A DNA stretch of 64,000 bases from Clostridia bacterium (GTDB lineage: Bacteria > Bacillota > Clostridia > Oscillospirales > CAG-272), in assembly GCA_017938205.1 (NCBI GenBank), contig JAGBCA010000014.1:1-64000 (forward strand), given 5' to 3'. A model generated the notes under the pieces. The model saw only the letters and a program-made list of their open reading frames with translations. It searched no databases and was not told the origin of the DNA. Shown piece by piece: positions 53,488-61,927 of the stretch; the first letter of the stretch is position 1; each line of letters begins with the position of its first letter. A program made the position numbers and the translations under genes.

Positions 53488-53958
53488 CTACAAGGTTTTT
53501 TCGGCAAGGTTAACAATTTGTTTTCCAAGCATCCTTGCATATTTCAAAGCATTGTATGCGCCCCCTTTTTCTCGTTCCACATAACAGACAAAGAGATCGG
53601 TTTGCTCCACCATCCATCGATTGCGTTTTGTAATCGCACCTTTCGGATGACTTTTTGAAATACATTCAGGGATTATTACACTGTCATAATATTTTTCATA
53701 GTATTCAGTATATTTTCCACGATACGGCAGTACACATATCAATTCACTGTTTTCCTTTCCAATTTCCTGTTGAATTCGCTTAACAATCGATGCAGCATAA
53801 ACATCAAACTCTCCGTTACGACCAATATATATCTCCACAAACGATTTTTCTCTTATCAAATCCTTCAATAGCGGATATAGATATTCTTCAAGCAGCTTGT
53901 GTTGACCGAAATCACGATGTCCAAAAAGTACAACTCGATATATCTTTTCTTGCCACAT
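53488..53958 (-). CDS. SLOG/DUF1273-like Rossmann protein
   Basis: 156 residues from the ATG at 53958 (GGCGGGAT upstream, a weak site; an ATG at 53985 has none). VVLFGHRDF at 9-17 and VEIYIGRNGEFDVYAASIVKR are typical of the SLOG superfamily, whose members bind nucleotides or nucleotide-derived ligands. VEQTDLFVCYVEREKGGAYNALKYARMLGK completes the fold. Function unknown. The gene is clearly more AT-rich than its neighbours and lies divergent from an XRE regulator, suggesting recent acquisition of the pair. Confidence 0.75.
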   Translation of the reverse strand: MWQEKIYRVVLFGHRDFGQHKLLEEYLYPLLKDLIREKSFVEIYIGRNGEFDVYAASIVKRIQQEIGKENSELICVLPYRGKYTEYYEKYYDSVIIPECISKSHPKGAITKRNRWMVEQTDLFVCYVEREKGGAYNALKYARMLGKQIVNLAEKTL

Positions 53959-54018
53959 TTTACAATCCCGCCCGTCTATAAACATTCAAATATAAGTATA
54001 CCACAAAATTATAGAAAT

Positions 54019-54107
54019 ATCAACTATTAGTTATGGTGTTATCCTTTTATATTCTGTATTAATCAAAAAATATAATCTATACTATTGGTTGATAAGAGTA
54101 ACTAATA
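54019..54107. promoter_or_regulatory. Inverted repeat between SLOG-like and XRE genes
   Basis: TATTAGTTA-x5-TTATC (54025-54043) faces GATAA-x3-TAACTAATA (54091-54107). Both arms are upstream of the XRE start and of the divergent SLOG-like start. A symmetric pair like this fits operators for the XRE protein. A TATAAT-like element near 54071 lies between the arms. Confidence 0.55.
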
Positions 54108-54122
54108 TTTAAGAGGTATTTT

Positions 54123-54452
54123 ATGAACACTTCGTCCATAGGAAAGCGGATACGGAAAGTTCGTGAGCAAAAGGGTTGGCGGCAAGAGGATTTTGCAGAG
54201 AAAATCGGTTTGAGCGTCACTTATACGGGAATGATCGAGCGCGGAGAAAAGGTACCGAAGCTGGAAACCTTTATCACGATCGCCAACGCGCTTGGCGTAT
54301 CAGCAGATCAGCTTCTTGCAGACGTGCTCGATACGGGATACAATATTAAATCATCTGCAATGACAGAGAATATCGAAAAACTGCCCCAAGCGGAGCGCGA
54401 GCGCATTTACTGTGTCGTGAATGCAATGATTGATTATAGCAAAAAGCATTAA
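54123..54452 (+). CDS. XRE-family helix-turn-helix regulator
   Basis: 109 residues. An N-terminal Cro/C1-type domain (IGKRIRKVREQKGWRQEDFA, then LSVTYTGMIERGEKVPKLETF) spans about 6-65. The C-terminal ~40 residues are helical with no known domain. It probably represses its own promoter and the divergent SLOG-like gene through the inverted repeat before it. Preceded by AAGAGG. Confidence 0.88.
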   Translation: MNTSSIGKRIRKVREQKGWRQEDFAEKIGLSVTYTGMIERGEKVPKLETFITIANALGVSADQLLADVLDTGYNIKSSAMTENIEKLPQAERERIYCVVNAMIDYSKKH

Positions 54453-54492
54453 ACAAAATCGGCAAGGATCAAAAATCCTTGCCGATTTTGTT
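54452..54492. terminator. Bidirectional terminator between XRE and AraC genes
   Basis: AACAAAATCGGCAAGGAT pairs with ATCCTTGCCGATTTTGTT around a short loop, between convergent genes. It begins on the last base of the XRE stop codon. Confidence 0.92.
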
Positions 54493-54498
54493 ATTCTC

Positions 54499-55380
54499 TC
54501 ACTTTTCCAGCTTTGAGAGGACGGTTTCGATGTATTTTTTTGGGGAGAGGCCGGTTTCAGCCTTGAAGGCGCGTGAAAAATAATGCAGCGAGCTATAGCC
54601 AACGCGCTCGGCAACCTCAGTGGCTGAATATTTTTGCAGGCGCAAGAGGCGCTTGGCTTCCTTGATCTTCAAGGCGGATACGTATTCAAGGACGGATTTA
54701 CCGTGTTCGCGCTTGAACTCGCGGCAGACCGTGGTTTTATTCGTTGCAAAGAGGAAGCAGAGGCTATCGAGGGTGATGCGCTCCGTAAAATGCTCGTTGA
54801 TATATTGGGTGATATGCGCAACGGCGGTGTTGCCGCTATCACTCACATCGAGAAACGAGCCCTCCTCCTTTTTGCGGCGGATCAGAGAGATCAAAAGCTC
54901 CTCCAGATGGTTTTTCAAAAGCTGATCCGCACCAAAGGGATAAGAATCGCGCTTTTTCATATCGGCGGTGTTCGGCATATCGTAGGGCGGCATATAGACG
55001 CTCATTCCGTCCTTCAAGATCTCGGAGAGGAGGCGCTTTTCCTTGGCGGAGAGTGCTGTAGGCAATCGGCTGAAGGAGGAAAGCTCCATGCAATCGCAGG
55101 AAAAGCCGATGATGATCACGCCCGGGGCAAGCCCATCCGTGCAGGAGAGACTGTGCATTTCGCCTGCGCGGTGGATGAGCATATGACCGTCCGAAAGCTC
55201 GCCTGAAAAGCCTTCGCTTTCGATGCGCAATGCGCCCTTATCGATATAGATCAGCTCGCAGAAATCGTGCGCGTCCGAATGGGTCTTATACTGATCGGTG
55301 AACTCAAAATAATGGATGTTCGCGATCTTTTTGACCGATACGGCAGTTTCAAAATCTTTCAGAACGTACTGCACCGTCAT
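54499..55380 (-). CDS. AraC-family regulator next to GH2
   Basis: 293 residues. The N-terminal cupin (THSDAHDFCELIYIDKGALRI, SDGHMLIHRAGEMHSL) is followed by a double helix-turn-helix from about 190: ITLDSLCFLFATNKTTVCREFKREHG and ATEVAERVGYSSLHYFSRAFKAETG. A TGGTATAAA extended -10 (-10 at 55401-55396) lies just before the start. The beta-glucuronidase gene is upstream on the same strand, beyond a 292-base structured gap, and is its likely target. Confidence 0.9.
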   Translation of the reverse strand: MTVQYVLKDFETAVSVKKIANIHYFEFTDQYKTHSDAHDFCELIYIDKGALRIESEGFSGELSDGHMLIHRAGEMHSLSCTDGLAPGVIIIGFSCDCMELSSFSRLPTALSAKEKRLLSEILKDGMSVYMPPYDMPNTADMKKRDSYPFGADQLLKNHLEELLISLIRRKKEEGSFLDVSDSGNTAVAHITQYINEHFTERITLDSLCFLFATNKTTVCREFKREHGKSVLEYVSALKIKEAKRLLRLQKYSATEVAERVGYSSLHYFSRAFKAETGLSPKKYIETVLSKLEK

Positions 55381-55428
55381 GATCCCTTTCTTTGATTTAT
55401 ACCATTTTATCGTTGATTATTTTTTTGA

Positions 55429-55672
55429 GGTTGCGCCGAAAGGCACCGCTCCCCTCTTTTTAAGAGCGAGGGGATTTTGTGCGAAAATCCGTGTTCTTCC
55501 GACCGTGAGCGGTATTCACATACCGCGAGGGAGGAAAACGCGGATAGAAAATGACCTTTTTCTTTTTTGGAGAAATTCGGAGAATTTCAACCATAATATA
55601 TATGGCGTTTTTTCAAATTTATTTTCTCCGTTTTATTTCGGTCATTTTCGGTTGCGCCGAAAGGCACCGCTC
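55429..55672. repeat. 244-bp structured region flanked by perfect 23-bp direct repeats
   Basis: The 23 bases at 55429-55451 recur exactly at 55650-55672; on the minus strand each begins GAGCGGTGCC and folds as GGTGCC-TTTC-GGCGC. Inside are further palindromes: CCCCTC/GAGGGG (about 55450-55473), GCGGTATT/AATACCGC-like (about 55506-55524) and GAAAATGACC facing its complement across about 55548-55650. The right copy touches the GH2 stop codon. No ORF is seen in the gap. Confidence 0.8.
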
Positions 55673-57361
55673 TTAAAACTCGTGGTATACTTTTTTCACA
55701 GCATCGTAGGCCTGCTTCGGCTTTCTGTATTCATTCAAAATTCCCTTATTGTTATAGCCGCGGGCGCGGTTGAGATTTTTGAAGGAGGTTCTCGCATCGG
55801 CAAAGTGCCAGATGTAGCAGCCGCCGAATTTTTCGTCCGTCAAGAAGAGGCGGATACAATAGTCAAGCAGCTCGGCTTGATAATTTTCCGACCAGATCTC
55901 GGTATCAAAATCGCGCTTGCCGTAGATCGCGGCGGCGCCAAACTCGCTCATGATCATCGGGCGTGCGGGCAGGCCCTGCGCTTCGATATGCGCGTGCAGC
56001 TCCTTAACGTAATCGGCGGTGCCGGGCAGGTCGTACCGATACCAGCCGTGATAATCGTTGATGCAATAAAGATCCGTATAGGCAAGGCAGATATCCTCAA
56101 GGGGATAGCAGGTTGCGTAGGTCACAAGGCGGTTGCCTCCCTTTTCCTTCAAAAACGCATAGAGCTTTTTCGTCAGATCCAAGGTGGATTCAGCGCTGAC
56201 GGGCATTTCGTTGTGCATACCGAAGATCAGGATGGAGGGATGGTTATAGTAATAATGCACCATATCGCGCATCATTTCCTCGCCGCGTGCGACGACGATC
56301 GGATCTGCCACGGTCTCTGCTGAGAAGCCGATGCCCCAGAAGGGGATCTCTGACCAAAAGGTGAGGCCGCTCTCATCCAGAAGATCGAGGAAGGGGCGCG
56401 CGTTCGGATAGTGCGAGCCGCGGATAGAATTGATGCCCATATCCTTGATGATCTCGATGTCTCTGCCCATCATGGCCTCTGGAAAGGCGAATCCGAGATC
56501 GGGGTGCTCCTCGTGGCGGTTAACGCCCTTGATCATAAAGGGCTTGCCGTTGAGAAGGATCTTGTAGCCCTTGGCTTCGATCTTGCGGAAGCCAACACGG
56601 TCAAAGAGATCGTCCGTTTCGGTTTCGGCCTTCAGGGCATACAGCTCAGGTGCACCAATGTCCCAAAGGCGAATATTTTCTACCTTCACCGTGTCGGTTA
56701 CGACCGTTTTATGCTCACCTGCGCAAACAGATACGGGCATAGAGCAAAGCACTTCGTTTTCAAGCGTGATCCGCAGGGTGCTTTCACCCGCGTCTGCGCC
56801 GAAGATCTCTACCTCAAAGGATACCTCTGCCGTGGAAAGATCCTCGGAGAGCGTGTAATGCATATGATTTTTCAGAATGGAAACGCCCGAAAGGTATTCC
56901 AGCGTGACCGAACGGGTGATGCCGCCGTGATGATACCAGTCTACCACCTCCTGCGGGATGGAATGCGCATCAAAGCGGTTATCCACGCGTACAGTGAGGC
57001 GGTGATCGCCTGCCACCTTGTTTTCAAGAAGGAACTCGAACTCGCAGAATCCGCCGTAGTGCTTACCGATCTCCTCACCGTCAAGATACACGGTGCAATC
57101 GGTCATGACCGCACCGAAGTGCAGGCGGACGCTTCCCTTCTCGATATAAACGCTTCTTTCGTACCAGCAAACGCCCTCGTAGCCGAGGAGCGTGGGGGTG
57201 GAGGCGAAAACGGAGGGAACGTAGGTGCTCGTTGTCTCTGCGGGGAGGCCGTTTTGATAGCCGAGGGCTACGCCCTGATCCTCCTTATCGGTAAGAAAGC
57301 GCCAAAGTCCGTCAAGAGAGACTGAGCGGCGCTTGTTATGCTCTGTAATAAATCTTTTCAT
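55673..57361 (-). CDS. uidA: GH2 beta-glucuronidase
   Basis: 562 residues, with the GH2 sugar-binding domain (1 to about 160), immunoglobulin-like domain (to about 255) and barrel. The acid/base is Glu385 in GMHNEMP and the nucleophile Glu473 in MSEFGA. NRHEEHPDLG at 281 is the usual substrate loop. The Asn-x-Lys carboxylate clamp of glucuronidases is present as Asn537-Asn538-Lys539, followed by GILNEYRKPK as in E. coli UidA. This favours glucuronides over galactosides. No signal peptide. Own promoter; an AraC gene lies downstream. Confidence 0.92.
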   Translation of the reverse strand: MKRFITEHNKRRSVSLDGLWRFLTDKEDQGVALGYQNGLPAETTSTYVPSVFASTPTLLGYEGVCWYERSVYIEKGSVRLHFGAVMTDCTVYLDGEEIGKHYGGFCEFEFLLENKVAGDHRLTVRVDNRFDAHSIPQEVVDWYHHGGITRSVTLEYLSGVSILKNHMHYTLSEDLSTAEVSFEVEIFGADAGESTLRITLENEVLCSMPVSVCAGEHKTVVTDTVKVENIRLWDIGAPELYALKAETETDDLFDRVGFRKIEAKGYKILLNGKPFMIKGVNRHEEHPDLGFAFPEAMMGRDIEIIKDMGINSIRGSHYPNARPFLDLLDESGLTFWSEIPFWGIGFSAETVADPIVVARGEEMMRDMVHYYYNHPSILIFGMHNEMPVSAESTLDLTKKLYAFLKEKGGNRLVTYATCYPLEDICLAYTDLYCINDYHGWYRYDLPGTADYVKELHAHIEAQGLPARPMIMSEFGAAAIYGKRDFDTEIWSENYQAELLDYCIRLFLTDEKFGGCYIWHFADARTSFKNLNRARGYNNKGILNEYRKPKQAYDAVKKVYHEF

Positions 57362-57396
57362 TTGCTGTCCTTTTGCCTTTCTTTTTGGTCATATCT

Positions 57397-57425
57397 ATAA
57401 TAATACAGTTGTCCTATAAAAGCAA
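57397..57425 (-). promoter_or_regulatory. Promoter of the beta-glucuronidase gene
   Basis: On the minus strand TTGCTT (57425-57420), 17 bases, TATTAT (57402-57397). Confidence 0.7.
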
Positions 57426-57459
57426 GACTGCTTTTTAAATTTATAATGTTTTTGCTTTT

Positions 57460-57675
57460 TTATTCTCCGATATACGTGAATCTCAAAGCCTCACGGTCGC
57501 CAACACGCACGGTTTCGCTCCACATCGAAAGCGGACGCACCCACAATTCACCCGCGCCGTACAACGCACGGTAAACGACCATTTTTTCGAGCGTTTCGGA
57601 ATGGTTGGCAATATCGATCAGCTCATACTCGTTTCCCTTATAGTGACGGTATCTTCCTTTTTTCGGTTCTTCCAT
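57460..57675 (-). CDS. DUF1653 small protein
   Basis: 71 residues from the ATG at 57675, with AAGGGAG upstream; the frame extends to 57735 without a site. GRYRHYKGNEYELIDIANHSETLEKMVVYRALYG in parts, then LWVRPLSMWSETV, is the DUF1653 pattern: a compact single-domain protein found widely in bacteria, function unknown. Confidence 0.9.
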   Translation of the reverse strand: MEEPKKGRYRHYKGNEYELIDIANHSETLEKMVVYRALYGAGELWVRPLSMWSETVRVGDREALRFTYIGE

Positions 57676-57797
57676 TTCCGTTCTCCCTTTCGATGATTTT
57701 GTCATACAAGAAAAATACGCCCTCGGTGCAATCATCGATCTACCTCAGGCGAATTTCTTTTTCTTTAAAGCCCTCTCGCTCTCTGCTCAAGCGAAGA

Positions 57798-57911
57798 TCA
57801 CAGGGCTTGCACAATGTAGCTGACTGCGACGGCAATGGCTCCGATCGCCAAAGCGCCTACCATCACCAGAGCCAGGATTCTGGCTGCCATGGATTGCTTG
57901 TTTGAATTCAT
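57798..57911 (-). CDS. 37-residue single-helix membrane peptide
   Basis: A short gene reading MNSNKQSMAARILALVMVGA, then a hydrophobic stretch to YIVQAL and TGA. AAGGAATGAG lies upstream of the ATG. A basic/polar start followed by one membrane helix of about 24 residues resembles DUF4044-type small proteins. It starts 26 bases after the MreB-like gene stop on the same strand, so it is probably co-transcribed. Function unknown. Confidence 0.65.
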   Translation of the reverse strand: MNSNKQSMAARILALVMVGALAIGAIAVAVSYIVQAL

Positions 57912-57937
57912 ATGCTCATTCCTTCCGTTTTTAATCT

Positions 57938-58966
57938 TTATGTATTCTTCTCAGCCTTACGGTTCTCATACAGCTTTGCAAGCTGAGAGGTTATGTCCTT
58001 ATTTGCGCTGCGCATACGCGCAGGAAGAAAATTATTGATACGGGAAAGGCCCTTTGCCACGCTATCCATCGGATCGTTCGGCATGGTCACACGAACCTCA
58101 AGCACGCGCTCGATCATACGGTCAAGCCCGAAGATCAGCGCACCGCCGCCCGAAAGGACGATTCCGTTCTCAAAAATATCCTCAACAAAATCCAAGGGGA
58201 TCTTTTTCACAACGTCTGCGATCTCAAGAAGCAAGCGCGAGAGCGGCTTATCAAAAACGCCGACCACGTCCTCGGTCGTGAGATTCATAGTCACACGGTT
58301 GCCCGTGAGAGAAAGCGTTCCTTCTATATCAATGCTTTCCGAGGGCTTGCCCTGCCAGACCGCGCCAAGGCGCTCCTTTATGGCTCTTGCGACCGACAAG
58401 GAAACCGTTACATCTCCCTGCTCGCTGATATAATCCTTCACCGCACGGTCAAAATCCTCGCCACCGATCGCAGCGGTGCTCTCATGCAGGATATTGCCCT
58501 TATGCAGAACAAGGATCTCGGTTGCGCCCGCGCCGACATTGACGGAAATAACGGAAAGAGAGGGCGAATACCCCGCGCCGATCAGCGCCGCCATCGCACG
58601 GCGAACGCCGTAGCACTGCGCGACACCGCTTTCGACCATCATATCGTAGAGCTCCTTTTCCTGCTTCGGCAGGATGGAGGAGGGCAGGCCGATCACCGCG
58701 CGGATCTTCTCCGCGGGCAGAACGGCAGAGACCGCATTTCCGATCACCGCGCCCGTCATATCCTTGGAATACAAAAGACCGTTTTTAAAGGGACGGACGA
58801 GAACGCCGCCCTCCGAGGCCTTCTCCGTTGCCTCCGTTCCGAGAGAGAGAATGCGGCTGGTATTCTTATCCATCAATGCAACGGAGGGCTCACGGTATAT
58901 CCCTGCGGCCACGTCCGAAAGCGTGATATTTGCATAACCAAGGTCAAGACCGATCTTCGTTATCAT
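57938..58966 (-). CDS. MreB-like actin homologue (divergent paralogue)
   Basis: 342 residues from the ATG at 58966 with AAAGGAGAA upstream. The actin-fold nucleotide motifs are there: IGLDLGYANITLS (phosphate 1), VISVNVGAGATEILVL (phosphate 2), and GIVLSGGGALIFGLDRMI (adenosine). AAIGGEDFDRAVKDYI is MreB-like. Phosphate 1 has Gly-Tyr-Ala-Asn where MreB has GTANT, and the N-terminus lacks the usual amphipathic helix. It is not next to mreCD, so it is likely a second, specialised filament protein, not the main cell-shape MreB. Confidence 0.82.
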   Translation of the reverse strand: MITKIGLDLGYANITLSDVAAGIYREPSVALMDKNTSRILSLGTEATEKASEGGVLVRPFKNGLLYSKDMTGAVIGNAVSAVLPAEKIRAVIGLPSSILPKQEKELYDMMVESGVAQCYGVRRAMAALIGAGYSPSLSVISVNVGAGATEILVLHKGNILHESTAAIGGEDFDRAVKDYISEQGDVTVSLSVARAIKERLGAVWQGKPSESIDIEGTLSLTGNRVTMNLTTEDVVGVFDKPLSRLLLEIADVVKKIPLDFVEDIFENGIVLSGGGALIFGLDRMIERVLEVRVTMPNDPMDSVAKGLSRINNFLPARMRSANKDITSQLAKLYENRKAEKNT

Positions 58967-59002
58967 GCCGTTCTCCTTTCTCGAAAATTTGTCGTTTCTT
59001 AT

Positions 59003-59031
59003 ATTATACACGATATAAAGAGCAAATGCAA
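59003..59031 (-). promoter_or_regulatory. Promoter of the MreB-like gene
   Basis: On the minus strand TTGCAT (59031-59026), 17 bases, TATAAT (59008-59003). Confidence 0.88.
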
Positions 59032-59065
59032 GTGCTTTTTTAATTTTTGCAGAAAGCACCACTCC

Positions 59066-61294
59066 CTAAAAGGTCTCGTTGCTCTCCGATCGCACGCGCT
59101 CACAGAGCGTGGTATACCTTAGCACCCGACGATCGTTACGTACCATCTGCTCCACAACCGAGACACATCCGACGAGGATCACCATGCTTCTTGCACGCGT
59201 GATCGCGGTATAGAGAAGATTTCTCGTCATCAGCATGGGTGCACAGGGAAACACGGGAATGATCACCACGGGATATTCGCTCCCCTGGCTTTTATGCACC
59301 GTGATCGCATACGCGAGATCCAGCTGCTCCAATATTTCGAAGGGATAATCCGCCAGGCGATCGTCAAAGCGGATCAACATCCGCTCCTCGTGCGGCAGGA
59401 TCTGCTCGATCACGCCGATATCGCCGTTGAAGATTCCCATGCCGGTAAGGCCGTTTTTCTCCCATTCGATCTCGTAATTGTTGACCGTTTGCATCACGCG
59501 GTCGCCCTCACGGAAAAGCACGCCGTGGTGCAGGCGTTCTTTTTTTACGCTCGTTTTTGGGTTCATGGATTCTCTGAGCGTTTTATTGAGTATCTCAACG
59601 CCGCCACTCCCCTTGCGTGAGGGGGTGATGACCTGGATGCGGTCGCGGATCGATGCGCCGTAGGTTTTCGGCAGGCGGCGGAAGATCAGCTCGCTGACCG
59701 TTGTGGCAATGCTCGACTCGTCCTCACGGCGCACGAAAAAGAAATCTCCGCTCGTGGCGCTGAGAATGGGCATCTGCCCCTCGTTGATCTTATGCGCATT
59801 CGTAACGATGAGGCTCTTTTCGGATTGGCGAAAGATCTCCGTGAGGCAAACCGTTGGGATCTCTTCGCTGCGGATCAGATCCGCCAGCACGTTTCCCGCG
59901 CCAACCGAGGGAAGCTGGTTTGCATCACCGATGAGGATCAGACGGCTGCCGCGGCGCATAGCGCGCAACAGAGCCTCAAAAAGATACAGATCGATCATGG
60001 ATGCCTCATCCACGATCACGACCGTTTCGTCAAGCGTTGCGTGCTCATTACGATTGAAGCGAGGCTCCTTGCCCTCGGTGCGCTCCATTTCCAGCATACG
60101 GTGCACGGTTTTTGCCTCCGCGCCCGTTGCGCTGCTCATGCGCTTAGCGGCACGCCCTGTGGGCGCGGCAAGGACGGTTTTCTGCCCGAGACTCTCAAAG
60201 ATCGAGAGCATGGCCTTAACGACTGTGGTTTTTCCCGTTCCCGGGCCGCCCGTGAGGATCATCATTCCTCCGTCCAACGCAGAAAAAATCGCTTTTCTTT
60301 GAAGCGTTTCGTATTCAACGCCCATTTGCGCCTCGACCTTTGCGATCAGGGCGGAAATATCCGCGCCCGAAAAGCACGGGGCTTCTCGCAGCAGACGGCC
60401 GATGCGCCGCGCCGCATAAGACTCCGCAGCGGCAACGCGGTTCAGCATAATGTAGGCCGTGCCCTCGTCATGAAAAACGTACAGCTTTCGCGAGGCGATC
60501 GCCTGATCGAGTGCGCCCACAACCACCGCCTCGGAAACCGAGATCTCTGCCGCCGTGGCGGCGATCAGCTTCTCTCTTGGCAGGCAGGTGTGGCCGTTGG
60601 TATCGGCGTTGTATCTGAGAACGTGCGAGAGCGCGGTAATAATACGCGCCTCGCCCTCGGCGGGATAGCCGAGAGAGGCCGCCATGGCATCTACCTTGCA
60701 AAAGGGGATGCCGCAGCCCTCGTCACAAAGAATGTATGGATTCTTTTCGATCATTCCTACGGCGCCTGCGCCAAAGCTTTTATACACGCGCGCAGATTCG
60801 CCCGTGCCAAGGTAATCGCGGCAAAACATCACGACCCGACGCAGATCCGTTTGCTCACGGAAGGAGGCGCTGATCTTTGCGGCCTTCTTCATCGTTATGC
60901 CGGGAATATCCGCCAGCCATTCGGGATGATTTTCCATCACCTCAAAGGTATCGGGGCCAAAGCGGTTGACGAGCTTCAACGCCGTGACAGGGCCGACGCC
61001 CTCCACCGTGCGTGAGGAGAGATATTTCAGAATATCGTCCACCGCCTTCGGCAGACTTTTTTCATAAGAGGTAAAGGAAAACTGACGGCCGTATTCGGGG
61101 TGGCGCGTATAGCTGCCGCGCAAAACAAGGCATTCCCCCTCGCCTGACGGAGGAAGAGTACCAACGGCGGTGATAAGCTCCGCCTCTCCCTCCGACCCCG
61201 TCACGGAAAGCTCAAGCACCGTGTAATCCGTTTGGTCACTATGAAAAACGATGCTTTCGATCACACCGCTGATCTCGATCTCCTTCGTTTGCAT
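59066..61294 (-). CDS. recD2: RecD2-type DNA helicase
   Basis: 742 residues; AAAGGAGAG precedes the ATG. An OB-like N-terminal domain (1 to about 90), helix-hairpin-helix repeats (VEGVGPVTALKLVNRFG, then LADIPGITMKKAAKI), and two RecA-like domains. Walker A is GGPGTGKTT with Lys355; VVIVDEASMIDLYL is motif II, and AYAITVHKSQGSEYPVV is motif VI-like. RecD2 is a 5'-3' helicase acting without RecBC in repair and replication-fork processing. Followed by a promoter for the MreB-like gene. Confidence 0.94.
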   Translation of the reverse strand: MQTKEIEISGVIESIVFHSDQTDYTVLELSVTGSEGEAELITAVGTLPPSGEGECLVLRGSYTRHPEYGRQFSFTSYEKSLPKAVDDILKYLSSRTVEGVGPVTALKLVNRFGPDTFEVMENHPEWLADIPGITMKKAAKISASFREQTDLRRVVMFCRDYLGTGESARVYKSFGAGAVGMIEKNPYILCDEGCGIPFCKVDAMAASLGYPAEGEARIITALSHVLRYNADTNGHTCLPREKLIAATAAEISVSEAVVVGALDQAIASRKLYVFHDEGTAYIMLNRVAAAESYAARRIGRLLREAPCFSGADISALIAKVEAQMGVEYETLQRKAIFSALDGGMMILTGGPGTGKTTVVKAMLSIFESLGQKTVLAAPTGRAAKRMSSATGAEAKTVHRMLEMERTEGKEPRFNRNEHATLDETVVIVDEASMIDLYLFEALLRAMRRGSRLILIGDANQLPSVGAGNVLADLIRSEEIPTVCLTEIFRQSEKSLIVTNAHKINEGQMPILSATSGDFFFVRREDESSIATTVSELIFRRLPKTYGASIRDRIQVITPSRKGSGGVEILNKTLRESMNPKTSVKKERLHHGVLFREGDRVMQTVNNYEIEWEKNGLTGMGIFNGDIGVIEQILPHEERMLIRFDDRLADYPFEILEQLDLAYAITVHKSQGSEYPVVIIPVFPCAPMLMTRNLLYTAITRARSMVILVGCVSVVEQMVRNDRRVLRYTTLCERVRSESNETF

Positions 61295-61327
61295 GGAGCT
61301 CTCCTTTCTTGGGTCGTTAAATTATAA

Positions 61328-61897
61328 TTACACCTCCGCCTCCTCCTCGTGGCGAGGAAGCGTAACGAAGCGATAGGTATGCTTCGTATCCGGCAGAATT
61401 TTTTCCAGAAGATCCGCCATGGAAATGCGGAGACTGGAGGTATTGATGCAGGGATGCATACCGATGCTCTCGGCATCCTTCAGCTCATCGTCGATCAAAA
61501 CGCTGACTGCGCATTCGTGATCGTTATAAAGTCCAAGCGGTGAGAGTGAGCCCGGCGTAATGTCCAAAAGCTTTTCCATAAAGCGTCCGTCTGCAAACGA
61601 AAGCCTGGAAACACCGAGAAATGCGGAGAGATCCTTGGTTTTGAATCTCTTGTCTCCCGGCATCAGGAGAAGATAAAACGCCGTGCTTTGCCGATTGGTC
61701 AGAAAAAGATTCTTACAAATGGATGCACCAAGAACCGCATCGATCTGCCCACACAGCTCCATCGTTTCTGCGGCCGCATGATCCACCCGATCGTATGTGA
61801 TGTGGAGCGCATCAAGGCGCTGATACGTTTTTATCTCCTTTGGGATCCTTGCCGAAAGATCCGTCGGCGCTCCTTGTTCAAGTTTTAAATACGACAT
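61328..61897 (-). CDS. ProXp-type aminoacyl-tRNA deacylase (YbaK/PrdX-like)
   Basis: 189 residues from the ATG at 61897; no clear ribosome site is seen, and a TTG two codons earlier is possible. CKNLFLTNRQSTAFYLLLMPGDKRF, SFADGRFMEKLLDITPGSLSPLGL and the C-terminal GMHPCINTSSLRIS match the prolyl-tRNA-synthetase associated domain. Such free-standing domains hydrolyse mischarged Ala-tRNAPro. KRF carries the Lys expected in the active site. Confidence 0.88.
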   Translation of the reverse strand: MSYLKLEQGAPTDLSARIPKEIKTYQRLDALHITYDRVDHAAAETMELCGQIDAVLGASICKNLFLTNRQSTAFYLLLMPGDKRFKTKDLSAFLGVSRLSFADGRFMEKLLDITPGSLSPLGLYNDHECAVSVLIDDELKDAESIGMHPCINTSSLRISMADLLEKILPDTKHTYRFVTLPRHEEEAEV

Positions 61898-61927
61898 TAT
61901 CAATCAATATGCAAATAATTGTTTGCT

